The notes: generated by a model from the letters alone, not told the origin. DNA of 54,872 bases from a virus (IMGVR_UViG_3300017971_000334:1-54872); one strand, 5' to 3'. Positions 13,082 through 23,127 are shown, counted from the first letter of the stretch. Made by a program: numbers and translations.

Positions 13082-15050
13082 GTTACCCAAAAAGAAGAAG
13101 GAACTGTCGGCGGTAGCGACGAACATGATCGGGGAGATGGACCTGTACCGGAACAAGGAGCGGGTCCGGTGGCTGTTGTGTATCCTGTATTTACAGGGGA
13201 ACCGGAATTTTCACACGCTGGACTGGTTGACGGGAACGGTAACAACGGAGTATCGGACCGAGTTCTACAGCGATATGGACTTCAAGTACGAGGGCCTGCT
13301 GCGAAACTTCCAGTCCGAGCTGGGACGACTCATGCAGATGGACCTGCGCCCCAGCGTTTCCCGCAGGGGAGAGGGCCTCGACGGTCTCCGGAAGGCGTCT
13401 ACGGCGCAGGTGGTTCTAGACGACCAGGTTCCACCGAAACGAGCGCAACGGCTCAAGGAACTGATCCTGCCCCTGTACCTCAAGACGGGATGCGTGGGCG
13501 TGGGGGCGTTCCGGGGAGCCAAGGACGAGGATGCGTACCTGGAGATTATTCCGCCGTGGGAGCTGGGCAGTGGCCCGGCGGACCCGGTGGAACCGGGGGA
13601 CGTAGAGGTGACGATACGAGACCGGTGGGCGACGACCGACTGGTTGAAGGCAAGGGGGCTGCTGGGAGACGTGTCCGAGAAGGCCGGAGAGCTGGACGTG
13701 GTGGACTCGCCGATGGGTGCGTCGCCGGACAAGGGAGGCGTGTTGCGGGCGGGAGCGGGCAGCGTGGGGACGAGGAACGCGGCGGCGGTGGAGGTTACAC
13801 CGACGAAGAAGTGGGTCCGGTTTGCCGAGCTGTACCAGTGGGGTCCGAGCGAGACCCTCAAGCGGCACGTGGCGATGGGGGGTCGCAAGGTACTCAGGGA
13901 TAACGACTATTCGGCGGACCGGATACCGATGCCGATACGGACGGCGCGGTACCTGCCGACGGGGGGGTTTTACGGACGGGGATTCGTGGAGCAGTTGGTC
14001 AGCCTCAACCAAGAGGCGGAGTACATGATGGACCAACTGTTTCGGAACGTGGAGAATTTCGATATGTACGGGTACCTGTGCGTGAGTACCCGGATGGGGC
14101 TGAGCGCCGAGCAGATCAAGACGGCGCGGAGGGAGGACAAGGTACTGCTGTACGAGCCGGACGTATACGATCCGGGATCGAAGCCGTTGATGCTGACGCC
14201 GCCCAGCAACAGCGGGAAAGCACCGCTGGATATTGTGCAGATGTGCCTGGGCCTGATGGAGAACCAGGCGAGCCAGTCCGACCTCTTGAAGGGCGATGCA
14301 CCCGGACGGGTGGACAATGCCAAGGCCCTGAACTTCCTGTACGAGACCAGTAATATACCGATGACCAGTCCCACCGAGTCGTTGGCGGCGGCGGTGTCGG
14401 GGGCGTATGATGCGCTGTTGTGGCTGTTGCGGGATTCGTGGCCGGAGAGGCGGCATGTGCCGATGAGCCTCAACGATGATGCGCTGGTGGGGATACAGTA
14501 CGACTCGAACCAGGGGGAGGTGGAGTTGGAGCGGCAGGCGATACCCAGTCCGCACGAGGTGGAGGTCAGCGTGGCCAGCAAGGTTCCGAGGAGTACGGCG
14601 CAGCGGAAGGCCGAGTTGCAGGAAGCCCTGATGACGCAGGTGATTACGCCGAGGGAGTATCGGTGGAAGGCACGGGTGGAGGGGCTGGATCTGCCGGTGG
14701 GGAACGAGAGGGAGTGGCAGAACTACCGGAAGGCCAAGCTGGAGAACATCGTGATGTTCGGGGATGGACAGACCAGCGGCCAATTCACGAATACGAACGA
14801 CAGGGAGGGGGCACCCTACAGCGATTACGATATGCACGATGTCCATATCGAGGTGCACCATGCGTTTATTGCGAGGCCGGAGTTTTACCTGGCCAGCGAC
14901 TCGGTGCGGATGGCGATCATTCAGCACGTGCAGATGCACGAGGACGCGATGGGGATGATGCCCAAAGGGATGCCCTACCCGGAAGAGGAAGCAATGAATA
15001 ACGCCCTGCAAATGCAGGCGATGCAGCAAGCACCCCCGATGGCGGGGTGA
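13065..15050 (+). CDS. Portal protein
   Basis: This 661-residue protein follows the terminase, the usual portal position, and its length fits podovirus and large siphovirus portals. Typical features are an early strand-rich region with the ALEIIPPWEL-like segment (LEIIPPWELGS near 160), a central stem-like stretch (GFVEQLVSLNQEAEYMMDQLFRN) and an Ala/Met/Gln-rich C-terminus. AGGAGGCAGAG precedes the ATG. Twelve copies should form the vertex through which DNA enters. The call rests on order and general sequence character; no single motif is decisive. Confidence 0.8.
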   Translation: MAGRYELPKKKKELSAVATNMIGEMDLYRNKERVRWLLCILYLQGNRNFHTLDWLTGTVTTEYRTEFYSDMDFKYEGLLRNFQSELGRLMQMDLRPSVSRRGEGLDGLRKASTAQVVLDDQVPPKRAQRLKELILPLYLKTGCVGVGAFRGAKDEDAYLEIIPPWELGSGPADPVEPGDVEVTIRDRWATTDWLKARGLLGDVSEKAGELDVVDSPMGASPDKGGVLRAGAGSVGTRNAAAVEVTPTKKWVRFAELYQWGPSETLKRHVAMGGRKVLRDNDYSADRIPMPIRTARYLPTGGFYGRGFVEQLVSLNQEAEYMMDQLFRNVENFDMYGYLCVSTRMGLSAEQIKTARREDKVLLYEPDVYDPGSKPLMLTPPSNSGKAPLDIVQMCLGLMENQASQSDLLKGDAPGRVDNAKALNFLYETSNIPMTSPTESLAAAVSGAYDALLWLLRDSWPERRHVPMSLNDDALVGIQYDSNQGEVELERQAIPSPHEVEVSVASKVPRSTAQRKAELQEALMTQVITPREYRWKARVEGLDLPVGNEREWQNYRKAKLENIVMFGDGQTSGQFTNTNDREGAPYSDYDMHDVHIEVHHAFIARPEFYLASDSVRMAIIQHVQMHEDAMGMMPKGMPYPEEEAMNNALQMQAMQQAPPMAG

Positions 15051-15082
15051 TAAGCCACAACCAACGAGATAGGAGACGAATC

Positions 15083-16027
15083 ATGCCGGAAGACGAACCG
15101 AAAGACACGCCGAAAGACGAACCGAAAGACACCCCTGAAGGGACCCCGGAAGGGTTGCCGGAGGGCGTGGGGGGCCAGAAGGTCGAGGTGAAGGTCAACG
15201 GGGAGACAAAGACCTTGACGTATGACCAGTTACAGAAGCAGCTAGACGGGTACAAGAAGGAGTATGCCCACTACGGGGGGGCGGCACAGGCGATGGATGC
15301 CGCGAAGAAGATGGAGAAAGAGGCCAAAGAGAGTATGGAGAAGGCCCAACGGGGCTTGCGGATTGGAGAGTTGATCGAGAAGATACAGGGGGGCAACGCG
15401 GGGGTGGAGGATATTAACGAGTACTGCGAGACTTTTGGCCTGTCCGAGGAGCAACGAAACGAGATGTTGTACGGAACCAACGGAGATGACGGCAAGTCGA
15501 GCGGGAAGGACGATCTCATCACGGAGGACCGGCTGGACCCGTCGTTGCGGCAGAAACTGGAACGATTGGACACGATTGAGCAGAAAGAGGGGGAGGCGGA
15601 ATTTCAGGAATACGTGAAAGATTCCCTTGACAAGGTTGAGGGATATGGTAAGATAGTGAAGAGTTTGACCGACCGTGGTGTCGAAAAGAAAGACATCCAG
15701 GAGGTCAAAGACGGGCTGACCGATACGATCAGGAGTATTACGATACTCCGGATGCAGCAGGGTAAGAAGTATGGACCCGAACTGGTGCGCGGCGCCGCTG
15801 AGACGGCTGTCGAACGCATCCTGAAAATCGGCATCCAGACGCCCAAGCCGATAATTCCGGTGACTCCGGGACTCGGCGGCGGCGAGATGGCTTCGTTGAG
15901 TGCTGCGTTCCAAGAGGGATCTGAGCCCAAGCGAAAGCCCAGTGGCGACGACAACGAGGACGAGTACATAGACAACGTGAGCAAGCGGTTCTTTTACCGC
16001 TTGGGCAAGGCGATGCGTCGTTCCTAG
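15083..16027 (+). CDS. Scaffold-like protein
   Basis: This 314-residue acidic protein lies between portal and capsid. It has a disordered start with KDTP/PEG repeats (1-30), a long helical centre (KKMEKEAKESMEKAQRGLRIGELIEKIQ) and a basic C-terminal end (KRFFYRLGKAMRRS), as in scaffolding proteins whose basic tail contacts the capsid protein. The ATG at 15083 follows AGGAGACGAATC; an upstream ATG overlapping the portal is less likely. A dispersed repeat provides PEG residues near position 24. Confidence 0.75.
   Translation: MPEDEPKDTPKDEPKDTPEGTPEGLPEGVGGQKVEVKVNGETKTLTYDQLQKQLDGYKKEYAHYGGAAQAMDAAKKMEKEAKESMEKAQRGLRIGELIEKIQGGNAGVEDINEYCETFGLSEEQRNEMLYGTNGDDGKSSGKDDLITEDRLDPSLRQKLERLDTIEQKEGEAEFQEYVKDSLDKVEGYGKIVKSLTDRGVEKKDIQEVKDGLTDTIRSITILRMQQGKKYGPELVRGAAETAVERILKIGIQTPKPIIPVTPGLGGGEMASLSAAFQEGSEPKRKPSGDDNEDEYIDNVSKRFFYRLGKAMRRS
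15141..15156 (+). repeat. Dispersed hairpin repeat, copy 6
   Basis: This exact copy lies in the scaffold-like gene, read as TPEGL within a run of TPEG-like words. Confidence 0.8.
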
Positions 16028-16141
16028 TATAGTCTCCACTCAAGGCTCTCACCGGCGACTCCGAAACGGTAGTCAGCAGAACAAATGTTGACAGACCTGT
16101 TCGGTACGACGGACAGAGTATAACTTGAGAGGAGACGAATC

Positions 16142-17653
16142 ATGTCTGCTTCAACCATTATGGATACCCTGGACTCCATGATCCGTGAGGAATTACCCGC
16201 ACTGCTGATGGAGTCCTTGCCGGGTACCGACCCTGTTTATACCGGAATGGTGCGGACCAACCAAGATGTCACCCGTGACGGGATTGGACGGGGTTGGAAA
16301 ATCCGGCACCGTTTCGCTACCAGTGTATCCGGCTTGTACGAGGCTCGACCGGAAACGGGCGGTACACCGTACACCACTTCCACGCAGTCGCTGTTCTACA
16401 ACGCCCTGCAATCCTTCCCCAACCCCACCGAGACGCCCCACGTGGGCAACCTGGTCCGGTCGGTGACGATGAACTGTCACCACGGGAACTTCGGGGTTCC
16501 GACATACGCGCTGAAGGCCGAGTCCCTCCCGGCGTCGGTGGTGAAGGACATCATGCGGGACCTGAAGGGCCTCGCCGAAATGCGGTCCCAGTTGGAGGCC
16601 GTCAGTTTCTATTCTTCGAGCGACAAGCACATCGGTACGTTGTCGGCCAGCGGCGGTTCCTATACGGGAACGACCCACTGTACGTTCACGCCGGGATCCT
16701 CGCAGGCCCGGTGGTTCGTCAACGGGATGCTGCTGGACTTCTACGACGATGCCGACTGCTCGAACAAGATCAACGTCCTGACGGGCGGATCAACCGATGT
16801 GCGGATTGCCGTGGACGGCGTGGACTACCTGGCGGGCACCGTAACGGTGTGCTCGGTAGAGGGTACCGACATCAGCGGTACGGCGCTGTACAATACCGGG
16901 GCGCTGGATTCCCAGACTGCGTACATCTTCCCACGGGGGGCATATCAGTCCTCCGCGGTGTACCGGACCGGGCACTACGGGCTGGAGGACTGGATTAAGG
17001 AATCCGGCACGTTGTTCGGGGACGCCACGGCGTGGACCCGAACGGGCAACGACAGCACGGCGGCGTTCAGTTTGTCCAGTTACCCGCAGTTCAAGAGCCT
17101 GCTGACCACGGTGAGCGGGCCGCTGACGGAATCGGTCCTGAACAACGCGATTGGGAAGCTGTACAATGCGTATGGGATCTCGCTTGACACGATGCTGACC
17201 ACGGACGCCGTTATCCGCAAGCATCTGGAACAGCCGCACCTCGGTGCCGGTCGGATGAACTACGACCGGGACGGCAAGGCGCTGACGTTGAAAAGCGGTT
17301 GGGCCTCCGTATCACACTCCTACCAGGGACGCGAGGTGGACATCAAGATTTCCCCCTTCTGCGCCCCACAGACGTTATGGGGTCTGAAGATGAAGAACGG
17401 CAACCTGAAGCGGTACGTACCGCCCCGCAGTATGGCGATGGGCGGCATCGGCGCTCCGGGCACGGGCATCGACCTCGGCGACGAGATCGAGTTCATCGCA
17501 CCGATGGGCGGAACCAGCGGCATCTTTAAGGCCGTGCACGACAGCAACGGACGGACGACCGCGATGGTCGAAGCACCGTTCCAGCAGTATAGTCAGGTAC
17601 TGCCGGTGGACGTGCGGGGCCTGAAGCTGAGCAGCCTGACGGAAGCCAGTTAA
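16142..17653 (+). CDS. Major capsid protein candidate
   Basis: This 503-residue protein follows the scaffold-like gene and has an unusually strong ribosome-binding site (GAGAGGAGACGAATC). Its N-terminal helix (MSASTIMDTLDSMIREELPALLMESL), central long helix region (about 125-150) and many strands fit an HK97-fold shell subunit with inserted domains. A 114-base untranslated gap precedes it, longer than most gaps here. The call rests on order, size and composition; the fold was not computed. Confidence 0.75.
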   Translation: MSASTIMDTLDSMIREELPALLMESLPGTDPVYTGMVRTNQDVTRDGIGRGWKIRHRFATSVSGLYEARPETGGTPYTTSTQSLFYNALQSFPNPTETPHVGNLVRSVTMNCHHGNFGVPTYALKAESLPASVVKDIMRDLKGLAEMRSQLEAVSFYSSSDKHIGTLSASGGSYTGTTHCTFTPGSSQARWFVNGMLLDFYDDADCSNKINVLTGGSTDVRIAVDGVDYLAGTVTVCSVEGTDISGTALYNTGALDSQTAYIFPRGAYQSSAVYRTGHYGLEDWIKESGTLFGDATAWTRTGNDSTAAFSLSSYPQFKSLLTTVSGPLTESVLNNAIGKLYNAYGISLDTMLTTDAVIRKHLEQPHLGAGRMNYDRDGKALTLKSGWASVSHSYQGREVDIKISPFCAPQTLWGLKMKNGNLKRYVPPRSMAMGGIGAPGTGIDLGDEIEFIAPMGGTSGIFKAVHDSNGRTTAMVEAPFQQYSQVLPVDVRGLKLSSLTEAS

Positions 17654-17677
17654 CGAACGGGGGCCTCGGCGGGTTTT

Positions 17678-17693
17678 AACCCTTCCGGGGTCC
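17678..17693 (+). repeat. Dispersed hairpin repeat, copy 7
   Basis: This exact copy lies between the capsid gene and the first beta-helix gene, ending eight bases before the ribosome-binding site of the latter. Confidence 0.8.
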
Positions 17694-17713
17694 TAGATAG
17701 GAGATAGAGTATC

Positions 17714-18637
17714 ATGGCGAACAATCACGAAAATCAACTGTTGCAGGTACTCAGCCGAATTGGAATCCAGGAGGTGAACTTCCTGGCGGGCAACATCTTC
17801 TTCGTGGATTCAGGGGCGACCAACGCCTCTGACGCGAACGATGGGCACGGGAAGAGCTGGGATCAGCCGTTTTCGTCGATTGACTATGCCGTAGGCATGT
17901 GTACGGCGAACAACGGAGACCTGATTCTGGTGGCTCCCAACCACGCCGAGACGGTCAGTTCGGCCAGCGCGCTGGACGTGGACGTGGCGGGCGTGACGAT
18001 CAAAGGCATCGGAGAGGGGGACGAGAGGCCGTTGATTACGGTTGGGGCGACCGGTGTGGCCGGGGCGGACGTCGATCTGGCGGCGGCCAACTGCGTGCTG
18101 GACAACCTGCGGTTTACCATATCGGCGGTGGACGTGACCCATATCATTGATGTGGACGCGGACGGGTGCACGATCCGAAACTGCGAGATCAACATGAACG
18201 TCACGAGTTACGAGGCCGTTTCAGGGATTTCGCTGGCATCGGCGAATGTTGCCGACAAGACCACGATTGAGAACTGTACGATTCTGGCGACTGTGGCGGC
18301 GGGATCGAACGAGGGAATCGAGATCGAAGATGCACAGGACCGGGTACTGATTAAGGGGTGTACGATTATCGGGCACTTCAACGAGTCGTGTATCTGGAGC
18401 GATGCGGTGAACACGAACATCGTGATTCAGGACTGTTTCCTGAAGAACGACGAGTCGGGTGACTTCTGCATCGAACTGTCGGCTGCCTCGACCGGGTTCC
18501 TGATTCGGAACTATTACCACGGGGACACGGATGCTAATCTGGTCGACCCCGGTTCGTGCTTCTCGTATGAGTGTTACGGCGCGGATACGGTGGACACCAG
18601 CGGCTTCCTGTTACCGGCAGCGGGTTCGGCCACTTAA
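17714..18637 (+). CDS. Parallel beta-helix virion protein (single-domain)
   Basis: This 307-residue protein starts with a short helix and a conserved opening (IFFVDSGATNASD...GKSWDQPFSSIDYAV). It then shows repeated turns such as CTIRNCEI, TTIENCTI and VLIKGCTI, the ladder of a right-handed parallel beta-helix. It is homologous to each third of the next protein. AGGAGATAG precedes the ATG. Directly after the capsid gene it is probably a head fibre, decoration or receptor-binding fibre. Some family members are carbohydrate lyases, but no catalytic residues can be assigned. Confidence 0.75.
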   Translation: MANNHENQLLQVLSRIGIQEVNFLAGNIFFVDSGATNASDANDGHGKSWDQPFSSIDYAVGMCTANNGDLILVAPNHAETVSSASALDVDVAGVTIKGIGEGDERPLITVGATGVAGADVDLAAANCVLDNLRFTISAVDVTHIIDVDADGCTIRNCEINMNVTSYEAVSGISLASANVADKTTIENCTILATVAAGSNEGIEIEDAQDRVLIKGCTIIGHFNESCIWSDAVNTNIVIQDCFLKNDESGDFCIELSAASTGFLIRNYYHGDTDANLVDPGSCFSYECYGADTVDTSGFLLPAAGSAT

Positions 18638-18654
18638 TGTGAAGGAGATATACG

Positions 18655-21303
18655 ATGACTATTAGAAACTCAGCGGCTCTTTTGGCGACCCTGGAGGGGT
18701 ATGGGTTGCAGGAGGGCGACTATTTGACGCAAGGGAGTATCTTCTTCCTTGACTCCGGGCATGGGTCGGCGGCGGATTCAGTGTCGAACGGTACTTCGTG
18801 GGATACCCCCTTTGCCACGTTGGACTTTGCGCTGGGACAATGCACGGCGAGCGCCGGAGACGTGATTTACGTGGCGTCCCGGCACACGGAGACGATTGCG
18901 ACGGCGACGGCGCTGGCGGTCGACGTGGCGGGCGTGGCGATTATCGGACTGGGTTCCGGGAACCTGAGACCGACGTTTAGTATCGGGGCGACCGGCGTAA
19001 CCGGTTGCATCTTCAACATCGACGCGGCGAACGTGTTGGTGCGGAACCTGATTCTGAAGCCGGTGGCGGTGGACACCACGCTGTTGATGGACATTGACGG
19101 TGCCGGGGTGACGGTGGACAACTGTTACTTTGAGATGGACATTGGGTCCTACGAGGCGTGTACGGCCATCGACGTGGCGACGGATGACTGCGTGATTAAG
19201 GACTGCGTGTTCACCTGTACGGGCGACGGCGGTGCCCGCGCGATTGCCATTTCCTCCACGGTGGACAACCTGAGGATTGAGGGTTGCCACGTTGAGGGGG
19301 ACTGGGACAACGCCGGTATCTGGTCGGACCAGGTATTCACCAATGCGTTGATTATCAACAACTTCGTTTCTAACGTGGCCACGGGGCAGCACGCCATTGA
19401 GTTTTCGGCTGCGGGCACCGGAATACTGGCGAACAACCGACTGTATTCGGACACGCCGGGCATCGTTCTGGACCCCGGCTCGATGAAGTGTGCCGGCAAC
19501 CTTGCGGTGGACGCGATCAACCGGGGTGGAGTTCCCGTTCCGGCGGTAACGGACACGGCTGGTAGTGGCAGCGGCACGGACGTAGGCGGCCTCGGCACCT
19601 CTCCGGGTAACGAGTGGTACGTGGATTCGGGTCAGGGCGGTAATGCGACCGGCATAAGCTGGGAGGATGCCGTGGCCACACTGGATGCGGCGGTCAACCT
19701 CGCCACGGCGAACAACGGTGACGTGATTTACGTTGCACCGGGCCACGCGGAGAACCTGACCGCAGCGGAGTCGCTGGATATTGACAAGGCGGGCCTGACC
19801 ATCATCGGTGTCGGGACGGGGGCGGACATTCCGACCCTGAGCCTGACGACAGCGGGTACGGCCACCGTGAAGATCGACGCGGCCAGTTGTACGCTGAAGA
19901 ACCTCAAGATTCTCAGTAACTACACCGGCGGTATCGCTGAGGGTATCAACATCACCGGGAACGGGGATGACTGTACCATCGAGGACTGCTGGTTTGCGGA
20001 GACGTCGAGCACCAAGGAGATGCTGATTGCGATCTCGGCGGCGGCGGACGCCGACCGGCTGACGATTCGGAACAACAAGTTCATCGGGATTTCCGGTGGG
20101 TCGGATACCAACGCGATTGTGTTCGAGGGCGCGACCGACGAGTCTATCGTGGAAGGCAACTACTTCTGGGGCGACTGGAGCGACTACGTGATCGACGGCG
20201 CGACGGCTGCCGGAACGATGTTGCTGATTAAGGACAACGTGATCCACAACGTCGATACCGGCGCCGGGCTGACGATTGGCCTGCATGGGTCCTCAACGGG
20301 TACCGTGCTGGGCAACCGGTGTTACGGGGCCAAGGCGGGTATCGGCATCGTGGCGCTGGGAACGGCGCAGATGGACAATGTTGTGGTGAACGCCGTGAAC
20401 CGGGCCAGCCGGGTTGACAAGACGCTCGATACGTATGGCGAGACGGCGATCTCCGGGAAGAAGTACTACGTGGACTCGGCGACCGGCAGCGATGCGGCGG
20501 GAGCCGGATACACGTGGGAACTGCCTTGTGCGTCCATTGACTACGCGATCAGCAACCGGGCGACCGCCAACAACGGAGATATTATCTACGTGGCGGCGGG
20601 TCACGCGGAGGACCTGGCCGAGGCGCAGATTGATCTGGACGTGGCGGGCACCTCGATTATCGGTCTGGGCAGCGGCCCGGATCGACCGAGGATCGACTTC
20701 AACCACGCGAACTCCTCGTTCGACATTGGAGCGAACGGGTGTACGCTGAAGAACCTGACGTTCCGACCATCGGTGACGGTGGTGGCAATTGGCGTGGACA
20801 TCGAGGCGGGCGTAACGCATACGACCATCGAGAATTGCGAGTTTATGGACGGCGAGGCAGGTGACGGCACGGACGAGTTCGTGATCGGGATTGACCTGAA
20901 GGCCGGTTGCAACTACACCACCATCCGCAACAACAAGTTCACCACCCACGCTTCCTGCGACGGGTGTACCTGTGCCATTAAGCTGAGCGGTGCCTCGACG
21001 CATCCGTTGATAGAGGGTAACGATATACGGGGCCAATACAGCACCGCGTGTATCAACGGTATCACTACGTTGAGCACGGATATTCTCATTAAGGGAAATA
21101 TCCTCCAGCCGAAGGATACGGAGCCCGGTATCGAGCTTCTGACGGGCACGACGGGTATCATCTGCGACAACTACATCGCAACGAACCTAGCCACCAAGGC
21201 GGCGGCGATTGTCTGTGACGCGGCGTACCTGTTCGAGAACTACTATTGCGAGGCTGTGACGGAGACAGGCGGTCTTATTGGGACCGCATCGGTGGACGAT
21301 TAA
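18655..21303 (+). CDS. Triplicated parallel beta-helix fibre protein
   Basis: This 882-residue protein consists of three tandem homologous beta-helix modules, starting near residues 25, 320 and 600. Each opens with a Y/F-x-VDSG or LDSG motif, then W-[DE]-x-P/A-F/V-A-[TS]-[LI]-D and GD[VI]I-YVA-x-[GR]HAE, followed by D-x-T-I-x-[ND]-[NC] rungs. The ribosome-binding site GAAGGAGATATACG resembles the strong T7 gene 10 leader, so high expression is likely. It is probably a structural spike or head fibre made by internal gene duplication of the upstream 307-residue protein. Confidence 0.8.
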   Translation: MTIRNSAALLATLEGYGLQEGDYLTQGSIFFLDSGHGSAADSVSNGTSWDTPFATLDFALGQCTASAGDVIYVASRHTETIATATALAVDVAGVAIIGLGSGNLRPTFSIGATGVTGCIFNIDAANVLVRNLILKPVAVDTTLLMDIDGAGVTVDNCYFEMDIGSYEACTAIDVATDDCVIKDCVFTCTGDGGARAIAISSTVDNLRIEGCHVEGDWDNAGIWSDQVFTNALIINNFVSNVATGQHAIEFSAAGTGILANNRLYSDTPGIVLDPGSMKCAGNLAVDAINRGGVPVPAVTDTAGSGSGTDVGGLGTSPGNEWYVDSGQGGNATGISWEDAVATLDAAVNLATANNGDVIYVAPGHAENLTAAESLDIDKAGLTIIGVGTGADIPTLSLTTAGTATVKIDAASCTLKNLKILSNYTGGIAEGINITGNGDDCTIEDCWFAETSSTKEMLIAISAAADADRLTIRNNKFIGISGGSDTNAIVFEGATDESIVEGNYFWGDWSDYVIDGATAAGTMLLIKDNVIHNVDTGAGLTIGLHGSSTGTVLGNRCYGAKAGIGIVALGTAQMDNVVVNAVNRASRVDKTLDTYGETAISGKKYYVDSATGSDAAGAGYTWELPCASIDYAISNRATANNGDIIYVAAGHAEDLAEAQIDLDVAGTSIIGLGSGPDRPRIDFNHANSSFDIGANGCTLKNLTFRPSVTVVAIGVDIEAGVTHTTIENCEFMDGEAGDGTDEFVIGIDLKAGCNYTTIRNNKFTTHASCDGCTCAIKLSGASTHPLIEGNDIRGQYSTACINGITTLSTDILIKGNILQPKDTEPGIELLTGTTGIICDNYIATNLATKAAAIVCDAAYLFENYYCEAVTETGGLIGTASVDD

Positions 21304-21325
21304 CTTTGACATAGGGAGACGCGGT

Positions 21326-21709
21326 ATGTTGATGACGTGGAATCCCCGTTGGCATCGAGTAACCAATCACTCCGATACGGAGTTATCTCGTTGGGTAAGC
21401 AGAGAGTTCCCGGATGTCCGGGGACTCTTTGTCTATTTTCATCAGGATGCGGGCAACTGGGTGATTGCCCGGTGGCACAACCGGACGGCGGGCGAATTTT
21501 ACGATGTGTTCGTGGTGGGTCCGTCGCTGGGCGGATTCACGCGGTACAACGCGCTGGAAGTCCGCAAGCGGTTGCGGCAGCCCTACGAGAGCCGACAGAT
21601 GGCCGAGCGGATACGGGATGAGAGTTATCGGGAGAAGCGGCGGATGACGGACGAGTCGATGACCGACGCGGAACGGCGGAGGAAACGGAAGATACAGGTG
21701 ATGACATGA
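21326..21709 (+). CDS. Hypothetical protein of virion block
   Basis: This 127-residue protein (MLMTWNPRWHRVTNHSDTELSRWV) has a compact Trp/Phe-rich domain and a very basic, Arg-rich C-terminal helix (RRRKRKIQVMT). The ATG at 21326 has AGGGAGACGC before it; an in-frame ATG inside the upstream gene is rejected. The 3' end overlaps the next gene as ATGA. Function unknown. Confidence 0.65.
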   Translation: MLMTWNPRWHRVTNHSDTELSRWVSREFPDVRGLFVYFHQDAGNWVIARWHNRTAGEFYDVFVVGPSLGGFTRYNALEVRKRLRQPYESRQMAERIRDESYREKRRMTDESMTDAERRRKRKIQVMT

Positions 21710-22071
21710 GCGACTATCACGTGTTGCAGACGACGGATGCGCTGCACGAGATTACGGCGGTGCTCCACGTGCCGGTGCCGGATGAGAATAACGCGGCGGG
21801 GGTGAACTACCGGACGGCGGTGAAGCAGTACGCGCCGAAAACGGAAAGCGAGGTGCCGTGGTTGGAGGCGGAGGACCCGACCGAGTACGCGGCCATCCTG
21901 AACGGAGAGATCGTGGAACGCCGGTTGACGATACCGGTGACGGCGACCCTGACACTGGGACAGAAGCGGGACGTGATGGATGCCCGCTATACGACGTTTG
22001 CGGCGACGGTAGAGGATCAGATACGGAATCAGTTGAACTACTGGGGGATGGATAGGGACGTGCCGGAATGA
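21706..22071 (+). CDS. Hypothetical protein of virion block
   Basis: This 121-residue protein (MSDYHVLQTTDALHEITAVLHV) has an N-terminal strand-rich half with PVPDENNAAGVNYRTAV and a helical C-terminal half. Coupled by ATGA overlaps on both sides, it is translated with the upstream basic protein and the downstream glycosyltransferase. Similar small proteins occur between capsid and tail genes in other phages, but I cannot name a role. Confidence 0.65.
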   Translation: MSDYHVLQTTDALHEITAVLHVPVPDENNAAGVNYRTAVKQYAPKTESEVPWLEAEDPTEYAAILNGEIVERRLTIPVTATLTLGQKRDVMDARYTTFAATVEDQIRNQLNYWGMDRDVPE

Positions 22072-22769
22072 GTAAAGCCACCGTACAGATAGGGATGCCG
22101 ACGTATGACGCGGCGGAGAAGGATTACCTCAAGGGACTGCTGGAGATGATTACCTACGACCTGAGCCACGACAGGCATATTCAGGGGATTATCCCGGTCG
22201 AGGGACATCCGGTAGCGAAGGTTCGCAACGAGATTGTCGTCAGGTTCCTCCAGCAGACGACCTCGGATTACCTGTTGTGGATCGACGTGGACGAGCTGGT
22301 GCCCAAGTTTTCCGTGGAGCGACTGGTGTCGATGGGGGCGCCGGTGGCGGCGGGGTGGTACTACGGGCTGCTGGACAAAGGGATTTTTCCCATCTTGCAG
22401 TACGAGTTGGGCGACGTGAACGGGTGGGTGGAGGACATGGCCGACAGGATACGGAGCAGGAAGCCGTTTGACGTGGCGTTGGCGGCGGCGGGGTTCACCA
22501 TGATCCACCGGGACGTGTTCGAGAAGCTGGAGTTCCCGTGGTACGACTACGGAACGGGGTGCTTCGGCGGGACGGAGGATTCCTTCTTCACCCACCGGAT
22601 ACACGAGGAGGGGTACCGGTACCGGGTGGACCCGGTACTGTACGCGGAACACTTCAAGAAGATTCCCGTAGGGGAGTTTTCCCGCCAGTTGCTGGGATCG
22701 AACGGTATGAAGGAACGGGTGCAGGCGGAGATGGAGTCGATACGGGAGGTCTGGAATGACTACGTATAA
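22068..22769 (+). CDS. GT-A fold glycosyltransferase
   Basis: This 233-residue protein has the layout of a family 2-like GT-A enzyme. It has a start strand VQIGMPTYD (6-14), a KVRNE signature (about 50) and the metal-binding DxD in LLWIDVDELVP (about 70). A later acceptor-side region GCFGGTEDSFFTHRIHEEG with acidic residues follows. It would transfer a sugar from a nucleotide-sugar donor. It is the first of four such genes in 22-31 kb, among Thr/Ser-rich virion genes, so virion proteins are plausible acceptors. Donor sugar unknown. Confidence 0.75.
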   Translation: MSKATVQIGMPTYDAAEKDYLKGLLEMITYDLSHDRHIQGIIPVEGHPVAKVRNEIVVRFLQQTTSDYLLWIDVDELVPKFSVERLVSMGAPVAAGWYYGLLDKGIFPILQYELGDVNGWVEDMADRIRSRKPFDVALAAAGFTMIHRDVFEKLEFPWYDYGTGCFGGTEDSFFTHRIHEEGYRYRVDPVLYAEHFKKIPVGEFSRQLLGSNGMKERVQAEMESIREVWNDYV

Positions 22770-23127
22770 AAAGAATTGGGGCTCGGAGAGTACGGGGACG
22801 GCGACGGTGGGGACAACTGAGTCGACCATACTGGACATCGACCTGACGACGAGCGGGTTGGAGGGGGTGGAGGTCACGTTGCAGGTGGTTGGCAGCGGGG
22901 ACACGGACGACCTGGACGCAAGTTTCTACAAAAGTCGCGACGGCACCAACGACGACGACATAACGTTTTACGAGTTTTCATTCCCGACACCGGATACGGA
23001 GTCGGACCAGAAAACGTTTACGTTTCTGAATACGGCCCACATCCTGGTGGGGACGAAATCGAGCGGGTCGACCAATACGTTTACGGTGACGTATTCGTGG
23101 AAGGGGTGGAACTGGACGGATGCCTAA
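22756..23127 (+). CDS. Small beta-rich virion-block protein
   Basis: This 123-residue Thr/Ser/Asp-rich protein (MTTYKKNWGSESTGTATVG) has alternating strand patterns through its length and no Cys. ACGGGAGGTCTGGA precedes the ATG, overlapping the glycosyltransferase end by 14 bases. It lies directly before the LamG protein and may be a decoration or neck protein. Unrecognised. Confidence 0.6.
   Translation: MTTYKKNWGSESTGTATVGTTESTILDIDLTTSGLEGVEVTLQVVGSGDTDDLDASFYKSRDGTNDDDITFYEFSFPTPDTESDQKTFTFLNTAHILVGTKSSGSTNTFTVTYSWKGWNWTDA

Noticed and set aside
16028-16141. Promoter before the capsid gene (TTGACA ... TATAAC)
   Set aside because: The spacing is 25 bases, too long for a normal sigma70 promoter; no alternative -10 is convincing.
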